A DNA stretch of 64,000 nt from Watersipora subatra (taxonomy: Eukaryota > Bryozoa > Gymnolaemata > Cheilostomatida > Watersiporidae), in contig NC_088712.1 of NCBI RefSeq assembly GCF_963576615.1, forward strand, positions 57,248,010 through 57,312,009, in the 5' to 3' direction. Under the pieces are notes generated by a model. The model ran no database searches. It worked only from the letters and a program-made list of their open reading frames with translations, and was not told the origin of the DNA. Each line of letters opens with the position of its first letter. Within the stretch, counting starts at the first letter, position 1. Both the position numbers and the translations under genes were made by a program. Positions 47,476 to 59,591 of the stretch are shown piece by piece.

Positions 47476-49637
47476 TTGTTTTTAGAAATCAGCCTGGTTT
47501 ACTAACCGCTACTTACAGGTCTATGGTAGGTTGCCAACTGCCTTTGATAAGCACTCTATTATAATTTAGTCTACGTGGTAATTTGTCTGAACATAGTTAT
47601 GCTTTTTAGCTACAGGTATTAGTTGAGGTGATGGTATATAAAATACATAATTAATATTGTTATAAATGTCTAAGGTGCTTTGATGTCAGAGAAAAGCCTA
47701 CTATAAGATCCGACTTTCATAAACTCTCTGAGTAATCTTGTTAGATCTAATTAAATTCAAATATAAAAAAATACACGTAAATTAGTATCTCCAAATTGCA
47801 AACACAAAGCATTTGCTAAATTTTATGTTAGAACTATAGCCAATAATTATTATGGTCCTAGCCATGTTTATTCATCAGCCTGCCCAAAGTCACCACTGGT
47901 GTTTGGAAAAATAAGTCACATCATTCAGGATTTCAAATCTCGACCCTTGGCTTGGAATACCGTGACTCTAACACCTGCATCAATTGACCGCTACCGGTAC
48001 CTGAAATTTAGGAATAAATGTGCAGATACATGTAAGCCTATTTCGTTTTTGCGCTGCATCAAAACGTATGACAATTTCTCAAACCACATTAGGCTGCCAG
48101 ATTACCAATTAGAATTATATAAATGAGGTCAGTAACCTGGCATAAATCTTTTAAAGATCTCTCGTCTCTAGGAAGTTACTCATCGCGCTGCACATCTCTT
48201 ACCTACAGCGCAGATGTTAACTACCATTTCACGTTGTTTCGTAAAGAGGCTCAACAACATTTTAAATATTTGTTAGTAGAATGCATCAATCTTTCTCTCT
48301 TTTAGTTTCATATATCATAGGATCAAATTTAAAATTAGCAATTCTTGGAATTGTCAGGAAATTGTGGCTAAAGTGCATTTTTGGTAAGGTTTTTGATGAT
48401 TTACAGACTTTTGGTAAACCGGTAAAATAGCCAGTTGTGTAATTAGTATTTGCTCAAAGAACCTTTAAGTAGATACTTTAAGGTTCAATAAATCAGATAG
48501 TAAACGTTTTTACATAATTTACATAACTGAAGCCAATTTGTTGTTAGTATTTAGGCTGTGCATTGATTAGTCTTTTTGAGTCAAACCTTTGTCTCAGCTG
48601 TCTCTGGCAGTCACAGCTTAAACAGTTTATAGGAACACAAAACAAACCTTCAAGCAATTGAAGAGAGACATATTCTCTTTAAATATTTTTGTGTAAGCTG
48701 GTCATGAACTTTAGAAGCCAGTACACTACAATTTTTAATTAAATATTCTGCATTGTTTTAAACTGATATTTTCAATCCCTTTTAACGTATTTAGCATTTT
48801 TAGGGCATGTCAAAATTATGTAAATTTATTTGGAAAAACCCGTACCTAAGCTTATTTTAGTGCTTCTGCATTGCTGCTGCATAAATTTTCTATGATTTAT
48901 CCAGCCAACTTAACTCTACTATGAAGATTGAAATAACTACAGTTTGTACTTGCTATGAACTCTCAAGCTTGTGCAGTTTCAATGAGGTTTCACAACAAGC
49001 ATTTTATACTAAAAACAAAATTAGCTTTTTCGCAAAGTGGTACGAGGCTATGGGCAATTATAAGTTTCCACAGGAAGGCATAATGATGCACTGCCTGTAG
49101 TGTATGAATCACGGTGTAAGCTAGCTAGAGTTGAGAGGTCAAAAGGTAAAATGGCTACAAATAATTGGAGTTGTGTTTAATTAGAGTTCATTTGTGGAAA
49201 TGAGAGCGATTACTCAACAAAATTATTATGTAGGAGTAGATTGCACCAGTGTCAGTAACCTCGGAATAAAACCTCCTCATGCCTTCCTTATTATAACAAA
49301 GGAATTACCCAGAAAGACAAGTCGAAAGCTAACACTCTTGTGGTAGTGACATATCTTCAAGCTTGTCATGGAATCACAAGTTTACAATACTTAAAACAGT
49401 TTAAAATTTATCTAAAATTGAGTTGCTTTTTTTGCTGATAAAATTAGTATTCCAAATGGCACTCAAGTGATCAGAAGAACCCAAAAGAATTGTCAGCAAT
49501 TTACAGCTTTTGGACTTTTGGTTTAACATTCATGTAGAGTATATCCAAACTTGAATTTATTTGACTTGGACCTGCCATCTGAGCGCTGGAAGCTACATAA
49601 TTCTACAATAGATTCATGTAGCTGAATACGTGTTATA

Positions 49638-49896
49638 GCTAAAATAGCGTGAATAGCTAAAATAGCGTGAATAGCTAAAATAGCGTGAATAGCTAAAATA
49701 GCGTGAATAGCTAAAATAGCGTGAATAGCTAAAATATCGTGAATAGCTAAAATAGCGTGAATAGCTAAAATAGCGTGAATAGCTAAAATAGCGTGAATAG
49801 CTAAAATAGCGTGAATAGCTAAAATAGCGTGAATAGCTAAAATATCGTGAATAGCTAAAATAGCGTGAATAGCTAAAATAGCGTGAATAGCTAAAA
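49638..49896. repeat. 18-bp minisatellite, about 14 copies
   Basis: Unit GTGAATAGCTAAAATAGC, nearly identical in all copies. Two copies carry the variant ATATCG, exactly 108 bp apart (6 units). The 125-codon minus frame (AILAIH repeats) is an artefact. Confidence 0.95.
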
Positions 49897-51249
49897 TCAT
49901 GCTGCTAGCAACTTGCTAGACTGACTAAAACGAAAAATTTGTCATTTGTTTTTATGTTTAATTTAATCATGTTTAACATAAAAAATGAAAAACAGCAAAA
50001 AAATTTGCATATAATGTTAAACTTGTTACAAAATCATTCGCATATGTTTTTCAAAGAAACATGATCCACTTGAACTGTTTATCACTGCGCGACTTCTCAC
50101 TCACAACTACTTTCACAGCTGAGTAGAAATTGTCACAGATTGTAAAGTCTAGTCTGTTAGAGTTGACTCCATTTTAGATCTGAGTGCTGGAGCATAGCTG
50201 TTGTTCTAAGAGCTATAGATTGTTTTTTAAATGGGTGAAACCACCATTTTATTACTCACACTTTCAGATTTCCTAAACTTGGAAGTTTTGCTATCCGGGT
50301 AAACTTGGAGTGAGGAGATTTTAGGGGGATTGCAGTAGTTACTGTGAGTTTACATCAATAGGTTTATTGACTGTAGATAGTATAACTTTGAAACTACGTC
50401 ATTTAAAACCTGTGGTGCGTAATATTTCTAATTATTTTTAAGTTTTAAATTTATAAGTTTTATGTTTATATGTTGTATGTTTATATATTTTTAGGCTATG
50501 ATAGCCTACCACTAGTCTTATAACAAGAGCATGTGGTGAATGACCACATATGTTTGTTAGATTCACATATACAAGTCATCAATAGAGTAATTATAGTGAT
50601 CATCAATCTCTGAATGCGGCTAGTAGAATATAACTCCAATTTTATGAATGTATGTCAGTCTAAATGCATGTTCACTGGGTACAAAACTTTGCTATAGACC
50701 TTTGTGGTAGTTTGTTGCATTCACCTTTACATGAGATTCAAAGAGACTTCGACACTACTTCTGTTATGGCATTATTTTGTGGGAAAATTGAGTATACAGA
50801 AACGGTGTGTCGCCCACCCACTTCATTAGACAAGATGTAGAGCTGTTAGTCTACTTGGTGTAAAGGAGTCAAATTTTTGTACATGCAACAGTGGTCAAGG
50901 TCATCTTGAGAACCAATTGCTTTCTGCTCTCTATCTCGCACCACAATCCGAAATACTGACTACTTGTGTTTGCAAAATAAAAGAACACACAAAAAGACCA
51001 AACGTTCCAACAAAACAATAGATGAGTTATTATCTGATTTCAAAACTCTAGTAAAAATTGTTACCTTCAAATAAATTTAGTTTTGTACAACATTAGTAAA
51101 AGATTTTTCTACTCAAAATATTTTTTCACACGGATTTCATTTGAAGTAAATCTTTAGCTGTTTTATCATACAAAAAGGTAATAAATTTCTTTCTTCTCTC
51201 AAATCTAATGGCATCACCACAGAAATATTAATAAAAATGCTAACTGAAT

Positions 51250-51283
51250 AATATATATATAATATAATATATAATATATTTAA
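51250..51283. repeat. Short TA-rich run
   Basis: ATATATATAATATAATATAT, simple sequence only. Confidence 0.7.
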
Positions 51284-51451
51284 AGCTGAATAGCATGAAA
51301 AGCTTATAAATGCAATTGATCTCTGTTGATCATCTCTGAGACTCAAGATTTAAGACAGCCAACTATTATGTAACTTTAGTTAGTACAAAATAATATTTAT
51401 TAATAAATACAACTTTGTCCTTGTGTCTCTGTTAGAAGTGAAACAGTTGGA

Positions 51452-51560
51452 AGGAGCAGCCGTGGTTCAGTGGTTAGTGCGCTGGCATACAAGCAGTAGG
51501 TCAGTGGTTTAAATCCCAGTAGAACCATTGATGGTGTTAAAAAGGGTGTCCAGCCACAAT
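51452..51560 (+). repeat. tRNA-derived repeat head
   Basis: GCAGCCGTGGTTCAGTGGTT (A box TGGTTCAGTGG) and GGTCAGTGGTTTAAATCCC (B-box-like). Same class as 41348. A block at 51770-51830 (TCTGGTTCCTAAGAACAAGC, CTCTTAAACACCC) recurs at 63855-63890 and may be this family's tail. Confidence 0.5.
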
Positions 51561-52304
51561 TGCTCCTGTATGAAATCTCTTGAGCATATGTAGTCATAAT
51601 ATATTCTGTACCAGGGTATACCATTAGTGATCGAAACCGCTAATTGGAAAAGCTAAAAGAAGATGTTAAGCCGTTAAAAGGTTTTAAAGACTTCCACATT
51701 TTTCGTTTAATTTTATCTAAGCTTTACATAAGTAAGCCCCGTGTTTTGCATCAAAACGATAAAAATACCTGGGTTCTAAAGGATGTCTGGTTCCTAAGAA
51801 CAAGCCTCTTAAACACCCACCCGCTGATATCTGATTAGAAATAAAAGAAATTCTGGGCATCACTAGGCTTACCACTAGTTTAACATAGCATCACTTTCAT
51901 GTAATTATTAAGATATATTTTATATAACAGAGATACTATATAATCAAGAGATATTTCGTAAACTATCAATTGAAATCACAAATATTTTTTAATTAAAATC
52001 TTTTATGCAACTGAAGATATGTTTAGTGTAACATTGTCTCAATATGACTCATTGAAAATAACTTGGACTTACGCTATACCTTAAAGTTATCAGCTGGTCT
52101 CATGATGAAGCATTGAGTATTATACCAGCTTGATACAGTTTTATATAGTATTTTATTTTAACTTAGTAAGGCATCAAACTTGTATAGTTCTCTCTAATAA
52201 CTTCATGTATGCAGTTTGCAGCCGATGAGTTCTGTACTCAAACTTATACAAGAGTTTGTAAGGAATTGTAACAAAAATATTGTTTTTTCCTAAAAATGAA
52301 TTTT

Positions 52305-52530
52305 TATTATATGAAGAGCCATGTCTGTCTGTTCACCTGTTCAAAGCTGACCTTGAAGCATTAAGTAAACAAATTCATCACTCGAAAATTCAACTCTAAT
52401 GTTCAGCTTGGTGAATCAACAGCCCAACCGCTGCACAGGTCAGCCACTTTCTCATGTATTGGAATGATTGCGCACATAGTTATTACATCTAAAAAGCTCT
52501 CACAGTACATGAGACTGCAGGCTACTAGTT
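52305..52530 (-). mobile_element. SINE-like copy, best preserved on the minus strand
   Basis: About 226 bp: head CTAGTAGCCTGCAGTCTCAT, the ACTGTGAGAGCTTTTTAGAT and GTAATAACTATGTGC block, tRNA-like AGTGGCTGACCTGTGC with GTTGATTCACC, and tail ACAGACAGACATGGCTCTTC. Confidence 0.58.
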
Positions 52531-52744
52531 CTTTAAAGCATAGAGTCATAAATAAAGCACCCTCAGTGAGTTTTGTTGCGTGTCACAAATATTGTCTCAC
52601 TTCAACCAATCAACTTGAAGATTTCTACTCGTATATTAAAGTACTATCTATATTGTATTATTACTATAGTATCCATGTATAGTTACCATGCATATATTTT
52701 TATACAAAGATTAACTTTAAATTATTGATTTTAAAATGAATAAA

Positions 52745-52825
52745 AATTGCTGAACAGTTGTGCACATAGTTATTACACCCGCTAATCTCTCACAGCGTAC
52801 AAGACTGCTAGCAAACTAGTCAATT
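52745..52825 (-). mobile_element. SINE-like head fragment
   Basis: Only the head and block (CTTGTACGCTGTGAGAGATT, AGCGGGTGTAATAACTATGT) remain, next to the fuller copy at 52305-52530. Confidence 0.5.
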
Positions 52826-53428
52826 ATAATCGTATCATTGATATATCATAATAGTGTTTTTGAATATTGGTCATGATTACTATCTAACTTTTTTATTAAG
52901 TTAGAAAGGCTAGAAATATTATATAATTAACAAAACTTTATATTCTACTCTTGAGGTGAAGATAAATGGAGTCCGTGCTTGATGTGAGCGCATGCTCAGA
53001 TTCGGAAACAGTTGCACCAAAATAAATTAGGTTGAGTCATATTGAATGCATAATTTAATGCTAAATAAAGCTAACAGGCCACCACTGCCTTTCATCAGAC
53101 AGCGCAATGCCTTCACTAATCCGTAAGTACACAAATTTAACAGAAATAATTAAGATTTTTAGTTTTGTAAGCTCTGTCTCTGTCTAATCAAATCATCGTA
53201 CTAAGTTTCTGTCAGGATTAGGTAATAAGCAAAATTTTTGATAAATGCCACCAAAATTTTGCTAATTAGCTGTACAAGATTAACGTTAACACATACTAAT
53301 TATATTCTAGTGATTGGCTGGCTGATTGCATTGGATTAGGTGGGAGCATAAAGAATCATTTGCATAATCAGTTCAATTGGTTGGAAAAAATAAAAAACTT
53401 ATGTACAGCATTTAGACTACATTGAAGA

Positions 53429-54354
53429 TTAAAGGTTGACTTGCAACAAAATTCACATTACAGTTATTTAGTATCAAAAGATTCACCATGTCTTACACTG
53501 CTGTGTTGTAGGTGCAAAATGTGTGGAGATGTGATTACCAGCTCTTAAGAGCTCAAAAACAAACAGTTAATCGTAGCCATCACGAAAACGCCGTAGATTG
53601 GAATCTCACTCCAAAATGGCTCGAATGGGACGCAGTTGAACGCGATGTGCTTCTGTTTACAATTTCATGCAACCTCATTCGTTGAAATATTTTCACAAAT
53701 ATACTTCACGCATTTAATAAAACCATGTCTATTGTCCTTTCGCGTATATTTCATCATCATTGTAATGCTGTCACTTTGAGCACTGATGTCTCAAAAGCCT
53801 AAAACTAGCCTAAAACTAGTTTATTTTTTTTACCTTAGCTCGAAGGAGTGCATATCATCCTTTAAAAAACATGAAAAGCCTGTTGGTCACCTGTGATAGT
53901 CGACAAATGCTGCAGAAATTGTTTGCGTCATTTGGCAGGAAGTATGGGTCACATGATCAGATTACGACTAGATGATTAGACCAAGCTGAAATGAAACTGT
54001 AAAGTAGCGAGCAGCTATATTTGATAAGGGCTTTCCGGTAGAACCCGAAGTGTTTGTCATAAACTAGTGCTATGAGGCATTTTATATTGAGCCTTTTATT
54101 GGCTTTTCAGTTCACGTGATAACATCATGTGTCAAAACAATACCCATGTCGAGTTGAGTACGTCATCGAAATAAAGGGATTCCAACCTACGGCATTTTCG
54201 TGATGGCTGTGATTAACTGTTTGTTTTGGAGCTTTTAAGAGCTTGTAATCACATTTCCACATATTTTGCACCTACAACACAACAGAATACGACATGGTGA
54301 ACCTTTTGATACCAAATAACTCTAATGTGAATTTTGTTGCAAGTCAACCTTTAA
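53429..54354. mobile_element. Family B long-TIR element, copy B3
   Basis: 926 bp with both intact termini (TTAAAGGTTGACTTGCAACA and GCAAGTCAACCTTTAA). The central part is longer than in B1 and B2. Confidence 0.88.
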
Positions 54355-54803
54355 CAATGGAGATACCAGTGCTTTCTCCGTGTGAGCATTGACAAAAAGC
54401 TAGTTACAAAGGCCAATGTTTCAGAGGCATGTTTTGTGTTAATGGTTCGAGGGTTGAGAGTTTTAGAGGATGCTGGTTCTAAAACATCAGCCCAACAATG
54501 TTTTGGAGAGCTGATGTTTGTGAAAGGGCAAGTGGTCCAACAGGCTAAAAACATGTACAGGTTGTAGATTGGCTACCACACTATTTCCAATGATAGTTTT
54601 AGACTTCATTAGTCACCAGAAGAGTTAACGCAATGGCAGCATTGGGTACAGCATTCAGATTACATTGAAGCTTAAGGAGACCATACATTCTCAATAATTT
54701 AGACTGTGTCAGAGGAGAATATATAAATGTTTTGTTTATGCTTAACATATGCTAAAAGTACAACAGTCGTGCTTAGGGAATAAAAATCTCGACATGCACG
54801 CTA
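54355..54803. other. Unassigned segment between B3 and the TA MITE
   Basis: Open on both strands for about 60 codons at 54351-54567 and more GC-rich than its flanks. The sequence at 54645-54672 (TACAGCATTCAGATTACATT) nearly repeats 53404-53428 on the other side of B3. It may be part of a larger decayed element that B3 entered. No family recognised. Confidence 0.3.
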
Positions 54804-55222
54804 CCCTAGGACACTTATATACTTGCCTCATCTAACTTTCGCGTTTTCGCGGAGTCATCCTTTCGCGAAAATTTCATGTGCGAAACTAAACTATCATAAC
54901 GAACGAGCAAAAACGCGGAATTAAATAGCTTTGTTCGTTGATAGTCCAAGAAACAAATGGCAGCAAGCGATCAAATTGCATTATCAATCTCTGCCACACA
55001 ATTCTACCAGCGGTTTACAATTAGAAACTAGACCCAATTTGAAAAAAATTTTCTCACTGGTGAACCGAACCTAAGGAATCTAATTATGTTTGTTCCACAG
55101 CATTTATTTTCACATCACTATATTTTCGCACTCATCAGAGCTGTAAAATTAAGTTGCAGCGAAATTTTATTCTGTATGCTACTCACGAAACTAAATACTA
55201 GCGAAATATAAGTGTCCTAGAG
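54804..55222. mobile_element. TA-flanked MITE (Tc1/mariner-like signature)
   Basis: 419 bp with terminal inverted repeats CCCTAGGACACTTATAT and CTCTAGGACACTTATAT (16/17), flanked on both sides by TA. GCG-containing interior (TTCGCG repeats). No coding sequence. Assignment to Tc1/mariner rests only on the TA duplication. Confidence 0.78.
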
Positions 55223-55225
55223 TAT

Positions 55226-55595
55226 CACTATGTTTCCAAGATGCGCACGATTTGCAAATTTGAGGCAATCCGCATGAAACCGTGTCATGGAAACGGCATA
55301 AATCCGCAAACTAAGCGAGTTTTGCGATTCACAAAACTTTATCGAATCCATCATGCTTGCGAATAATGGAAACAGCACTTGCGAATGATGCGCATTAAAA
55401 TACCGGCCAGCTGTTCAATTTTAAACATTTTCAATACTTCCGTTGTCCTTTCTTAATCGAGTTTCACGCAGTTGCGTCGCCAACCCGTGCGTCGCTAACT
55501 GTGCCGCTAATTACTAACTTATAGCATACAACTCTTTACCTTTTTTTAACAAGGCACCGGAGTCAATACGCATCATGTGAATATCCATAGAAACC
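55226..55595. mobile_element. CACTATG-type MITE, copy 1
   Basis: Begins CACTATGTTTCCAAGATGCG two bases after the TA of the preceding MITE. Its interior (CATGGAAACGGCATAAATC, TCGAATCCATCATGCTTGCG) is shared with copy 2. The right end is decayed (ATCATGTGAATATCCATAG). Confidence 0.72.
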
Positions 55596-55958
55596 CTTAA
55601 TTCGACCAGAGTACAGACAACCCTCGTTAGTTTGGACTAATACGGCAGGAACAATTACCAGATATTGAAAAGGTTCAGACATTGAAAATGGAGAGCCGTA
55701 TACAGTGCTGTGCATCAAACAGCTTACCTTGTTTCTCACACAGACTCCTAGACTACAACATGGTACAATATGCATATACAGAATACATGAGAGAGTAAAA
55801 TATGGTTATATCCGCAATAGGGTATAGTATAATATTAAGAACAGTAACAATAACAAACATAAATTACAGTACAGCTCTCTAGCAAGAAACTCACGCGCAT
55901 GCATCGCTTGCATTGTCTGTCATGAGGGTTGCAAAAGTTCAAATCTGTCATTCTTCAG

Positions 55959-56129
55959 AAAAACACGGTCGCCTTAGCCAGTCATCTGGAAACAAGATTT
56001 TGTTCAGACAATTGAAAGCCAGAAGTCTGGCGAAGAAGCGGGCGACTCTAATTGTTAATCTGATAACTGAGTTCCCTCCACTGATTCCGAGAGAGTTTAT
56101 GTTTATGTATGAGCTCAGTGACAGACCAG
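55959..56129 (+). CDS. Candidate internal exon, plus strand, unrecognised
   Basis: 171 nt from acceptor TGTCATTCTTCAG to donor CCAG|GTAATC, open in a single frame. It reads KHGRLSQSSGNKILFRQLKA, RSLAKKRATLIVNLITEF and then a Pro-containing, Met/Phe-rich segment. It is more GC-rich than its flanks. It sits between two CACTATG-type MITEs, so it may be an exon of a plus-strand gene or a fragment carried with mobile DNA. Phase 1 on both sides. Confidence 0.42.
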
Positions 56130-56306
56130 GTAATCTAAACTCAAAATTTCTATTAGATGTTCCTGACGCATTCCGAGTTAAACATGAATATTAAATCAGT
56201 GGGAAAAATTGCTTTAAAATGGCAGGTATTATATATGTATGTATGAGGTAGCAATGCTATTATGTCAGAATGACATGTATAACTTGGGCTAGACAAGTGA
56301 CCTATT

Positions 56307-57352
56307 CACTATGTTTCCATGACACGAATGATGCGCAAATTTGAGCCAATCCACAAGCTCATTGCATCATGGAAACGGCATAAATCTGCAAGCTAAGCGA
56401 GTTTGGCGATTCGCAAATTTTTATCGAATCCATCATGCTTGCGAATGATGGAAACGGCACTTGCAAACAAAGCGCCCTAAAATATTACTCGCTATTCTAT
56501 TATAAACATTTTCACCCCTCAGTCATTTTTATTTTGATTTGAGCGGTCTCAATGCGCTAATGATTTGAACTATTGCTGCTAAGCTTAGCATGACAAGACT
56601 ATGTAGCTATTTATAGAGTCTTCCATTAGACTAATACTTGACCCATGGGGTCAAGCGCTGGCATTAAAGGTTGACTTGCAACAAAATTCACATTACAGTT
56701 ATTTGGTATCAAAAAATTTACTATGTTTTACTCTGCTGTGTTGTAGGTGCAAAATATGTAGAAATGTGATTACAAGCTCTTAAAAGCTCAAAAATGAACA
56801 GGTAATCGCCGCCATCACGAAACACCGTAGATTAGAATCTCTTTCCAAAACGGCTCAAATAGGACGTAGTTGAAAAAGATGGCTTCTGTTTACACTTTCA
56901 TGCAACCTCATTCGTCAAAATATTTTTTCAGGCATTTTGGTAAAACCCAGTGTTTGTCATAAACTAGTGCTACAAGAAGTTTTATATTGAGTTTTTTATT
57001 GGTCTTTCGATTCACGTGAGAACATCACGTGTCAAAACAATAACCAAATGGATTGACTAGATCAGAGAAATAATCTGATTCCGATCTACGACGGTTTCCT
57101 GACGGCGGCGATTAACTTTTCGTTTTTGAGCTTTTAAGAGCTTGTTATCACATTCCCACATATTTTGTACCTACAACACAACAGAGTAAGACATAGTGAA
57201 TCTTTTGATACCAAATAACTGTAATGTGAATTTTGTTGCAAGTCAACCTTGAAATACCATCATGCAGGTGTTCATTGAAACGCTCGATTGCAAAGTAGCT
57301 CAACTTGCGCACAGACCAAAATGCGTATCATGTGAGTCATGGAAAAATAGTG
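56307..57352. mobile_element. CACTATG-type MITE, copy 2, interrupted by B4
   Basis: Left end CACTATGTTTCCATGACAC, right end GTCATGGAAAAATAGTG, with ATT on both flanks as a possible target duplication. Removing the nested B4 copy leaves about 456 bp. Confidence 0.78.
56664..57253. mobile_element. Family B element, copy B4, internally deleted and nested
   Basis: 590 bp with the left end TTAAAGGTTGACTTGCAACA; the right end GCAAGTCAACCTTGAA has lost the TTAA. It sits inside the CACTATG MITE at 56307-57352. Confidence 0.85.
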
Positions 57353-57364
57353 ATTATGTATATA

Positions 57365-57540
57365 CTAGAGCCCTGGCAGTTCCATGGGCCATGAGAGATC
57401 ATCATGTATAGTAACTCTCTACACAATCATTTTGAAAAGTGAAAATGTAGCTGTTTGGAACAAGTGATCTAGCAGCTTTTTTCCTAGCCTCTAACAACTA
57501 TTTCAAAAAGACACAGACTGCTCTCATTATAGCAAAAATG
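57365..57540 (+). mobile_element. SINE-like copy, abutting the nested MITE
   Basis: Head CAGTTCCATGGGCCATGAGA and GATCATCATG just right of 57352, and tail CTCTCATTATAGCAAAAATG. Confidence 0.48.
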
Positions 57541-57762
57541 GTGCATTTTTAAATGAATGTTAACCTTTTAGCCTGTCTACTTGCACACTGACTCTAAAAA
57601 TGTAGCTCTGTGAGACAGTACATATCTATAGAGTTACCCATAGATTTACCAATAATCATTAAGTTGTAAACTTTCAAACTTTACCACGCTTTTTCATAGT
57701 AGGCTATAAAATACATATATATAAAATATATATAAAATAAAATTTTATTATAAAATACTTGT

Positions 57763-58002
57763 GCCCTAGCAGCCTAATGTGCTCTGAGAGATTGTAACGC
57801 GTAATAACAACTGCACAATTACTCCAAGATGTGAACTGATGTTTGATTGGTGCAATTGGTTGAATGTTGATCTACCAATTCAAAAGTTGAGAGTTAAAAT
57901 ACTTTTGAAAGTGGTCTTTTTTCCTAGCCTTTAAGCGAGATTACAGACAGATAAACAACAGACAAACAGACAGACACAGCTCTTATTATAGTAAAGATCA
58001 AT
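57763..58002 (+). mobile_element. SINE-like copy, near full length
   Basis: Head CCTAGCAGCCTAATGTGCTC, block GAGAGATTGTAACGCGTAAT, tRNA-like GTGCAATTGGTTGAATGTTG, tail AGACAGACACAGCTCTTATT and ATAGTAAAGAT. Confidence 0.57.
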
Positions 58003-58494
58003 GGATGCTCCAAGCAAACACTAGTAAATCAACATTGGAAAATTTTCTAAAAAGTCTCCGTCTTCATGCCTCATGCTGAGTGAGATATGACAGGTTCACC
58101 AGTTCAGCTTCTTGAGTCAACCTTGTTAATCTGTTTTGATTTGCTTGAGTGAACTGCATATCAAAGCAATTTACTTAAGTTTCTTCTATACAAAAGATCT
58201 CATTTCTAATCTTTCTGGTAATCATTACTTTTAGAATATTTTTACATAAGTTATACCACCAATGAGAGATTAAAAGGTCATAGAGTTCTAGTGAGTTGGT
58301 TTTGCTTCGACATCTGATGAGAGTTGATCGGTCCATTAAAGTGAAATATTGTGATGTGACAAAGTGAAATGGTGTAAATAGCGATTGCTTGTTAGTATAT
58401 CCTAATCAAAATTTATATATATATGAATCTTAGTGTTTATTTTTTTGCCTTCACTGTTAAACCCTGCGTCTAATTATAGCAATAGAAAATCTGC

Positions 58495-58568
58495 ACGGCA
58501 TTGGATTAGATCTCGGGACATCAAGATTTAGCGGCAGCGAACTTAACCATTGAGCTACTCGGAGCAAA
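58495..58568 (-). repeat. tRNA-like repeat, minus strand
   Basis: Minus strand begins GCTCCGAGTAGCTCAATGGT, with a good A box (TAGCTCAATGG) and a looser B box before AATCC. The stems do not pair as a mature tRNA should. Confidence 0.42.
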
Positions 58569-59043
58569 ATGAATCATTGGGCAAATAGTCATTGCATTGG
58601 TTAAGGTACTCACCCATGATACCTTTGCTTCAAGGCTCTAGCACTGCTGACCTTTACATGTAACAATTGTTAAACTGGCCCAAAGCACAACTATTGTTTT
58701 AGTAAAGATTTTAAGAAACATCTAGCATTCCAGGAAAGTTACTCAAATTTATTTGGTAATTGTTCTATTACCTGTCCAATGCCTGGCATCCAGCTAGCCT
58801 ATTAATACTTGTGCATATATAATATAACAAATGTAATAATAACATCTGAGTATTTGCCCGCTAAAATTTGCTTAATGAGATTTTCACATCAACATTTGCT
58901 TGATGCACTTTATCTTCCTATCAGAATTAGCCTGTAAATGTTTGCTACTAGCCAACTTAGGTTATCTACGAGTAAGTAACTTAGTCTAAATGTCACTTTT
59001 ATGTAGAATATATTGTCTTCCATTACATATTAGAAAGATAATG

Positions 59044-59130
59044 GCTTTGGCTTAGGAGTCTGAAACACCTGACCTGCAAACAACACATTAGGGTTCAATA
59101 TCCTAAAATGGTCAACTGGTGGTGACAAAA
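59044..59130 (+). repeat. Degraded tRNA-like repeat
   Basis: TGGCTTAGGAGTCTGAAAC and ACACATTAGGGTTCAATATCC keep A- and B-box character and follow the order seen at 41348. Confidence 0.38.
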
Positions 59131-59375
59131 ATGACATTTCACCTTAAATCGCTCTTTGCAACTGATATGTCTCCAGTCATTGAAGTTTCCTTGCCAGAGA
59201 ATTTAGACATTTCCAGTTAAAATTACAGAGTTATTTTATATAGACACCATAAACAACTAAGTATAATTTGAAACAATACTTTGAAATATGGTTTGTATTT
59301 AGCAAAATAAGAAAATTACAGTTTTTTTACACATTGCTAGCTAGTGTTTTACACTTTGCTAGCCTTTGTAAAAAG

Positions 59376-59409
59376 GGCTAGCAAAATTATTCGCTAAATT
59401 TTGCTAGCC
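59376..59409. repeat. Hairpin with GCTAGC stems
   Basis: GGCTAGCAAAATT pairs with AATTTTGCTAGCC over an 8-nt loop. Further TTTGCTAG words occur just before it. About 180 bp downstream of the exon at 59592. Confidence 0.75.
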
Positions 59410-59591
59410 TTCGTGTACATTTCTGGCAATAGGCTATTGCATTATCAGGATTTTTCTTGATGGTGTTTAATCTACCTATTAACATTAAGGGATTAAAATT
59501 GAGAGGGCATGACGATTTAATAAGACTACTTCCTAGTTCTACTATCAGCAAAATTATTTTATAAAATATAAATCAACAGTGATGGTCTTAC

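Larger units (their letters stand above)
47476..53428. other. Intergenic DNA with repeats, no supported exon
   Basis: Holds the 18-bp array, SINE-like pieces (52305, 52745), a tRNA-like head (51452) and another tRNA-like minus fragment near 47940-48000. No splice-bounded coding segment recognised. Confidence 0.45.

Noticed and set aside
47899..48126. Plus-strand 75-codon open frame
   Set aside because: Part of it is a minus-strand tRNA-like SINE fragment; no coding support.
49523..49900. AILAIH repeat protein
   Set aside because: Artefact of the 18-bp minisatellite.
51452..51525. Functional tRNA gene
   Set aside because: A and B boxes are present but the acceptor and anticodon stems do not pair, and the same head occurs with decay elsewhere, so it is a SINE-type relic.
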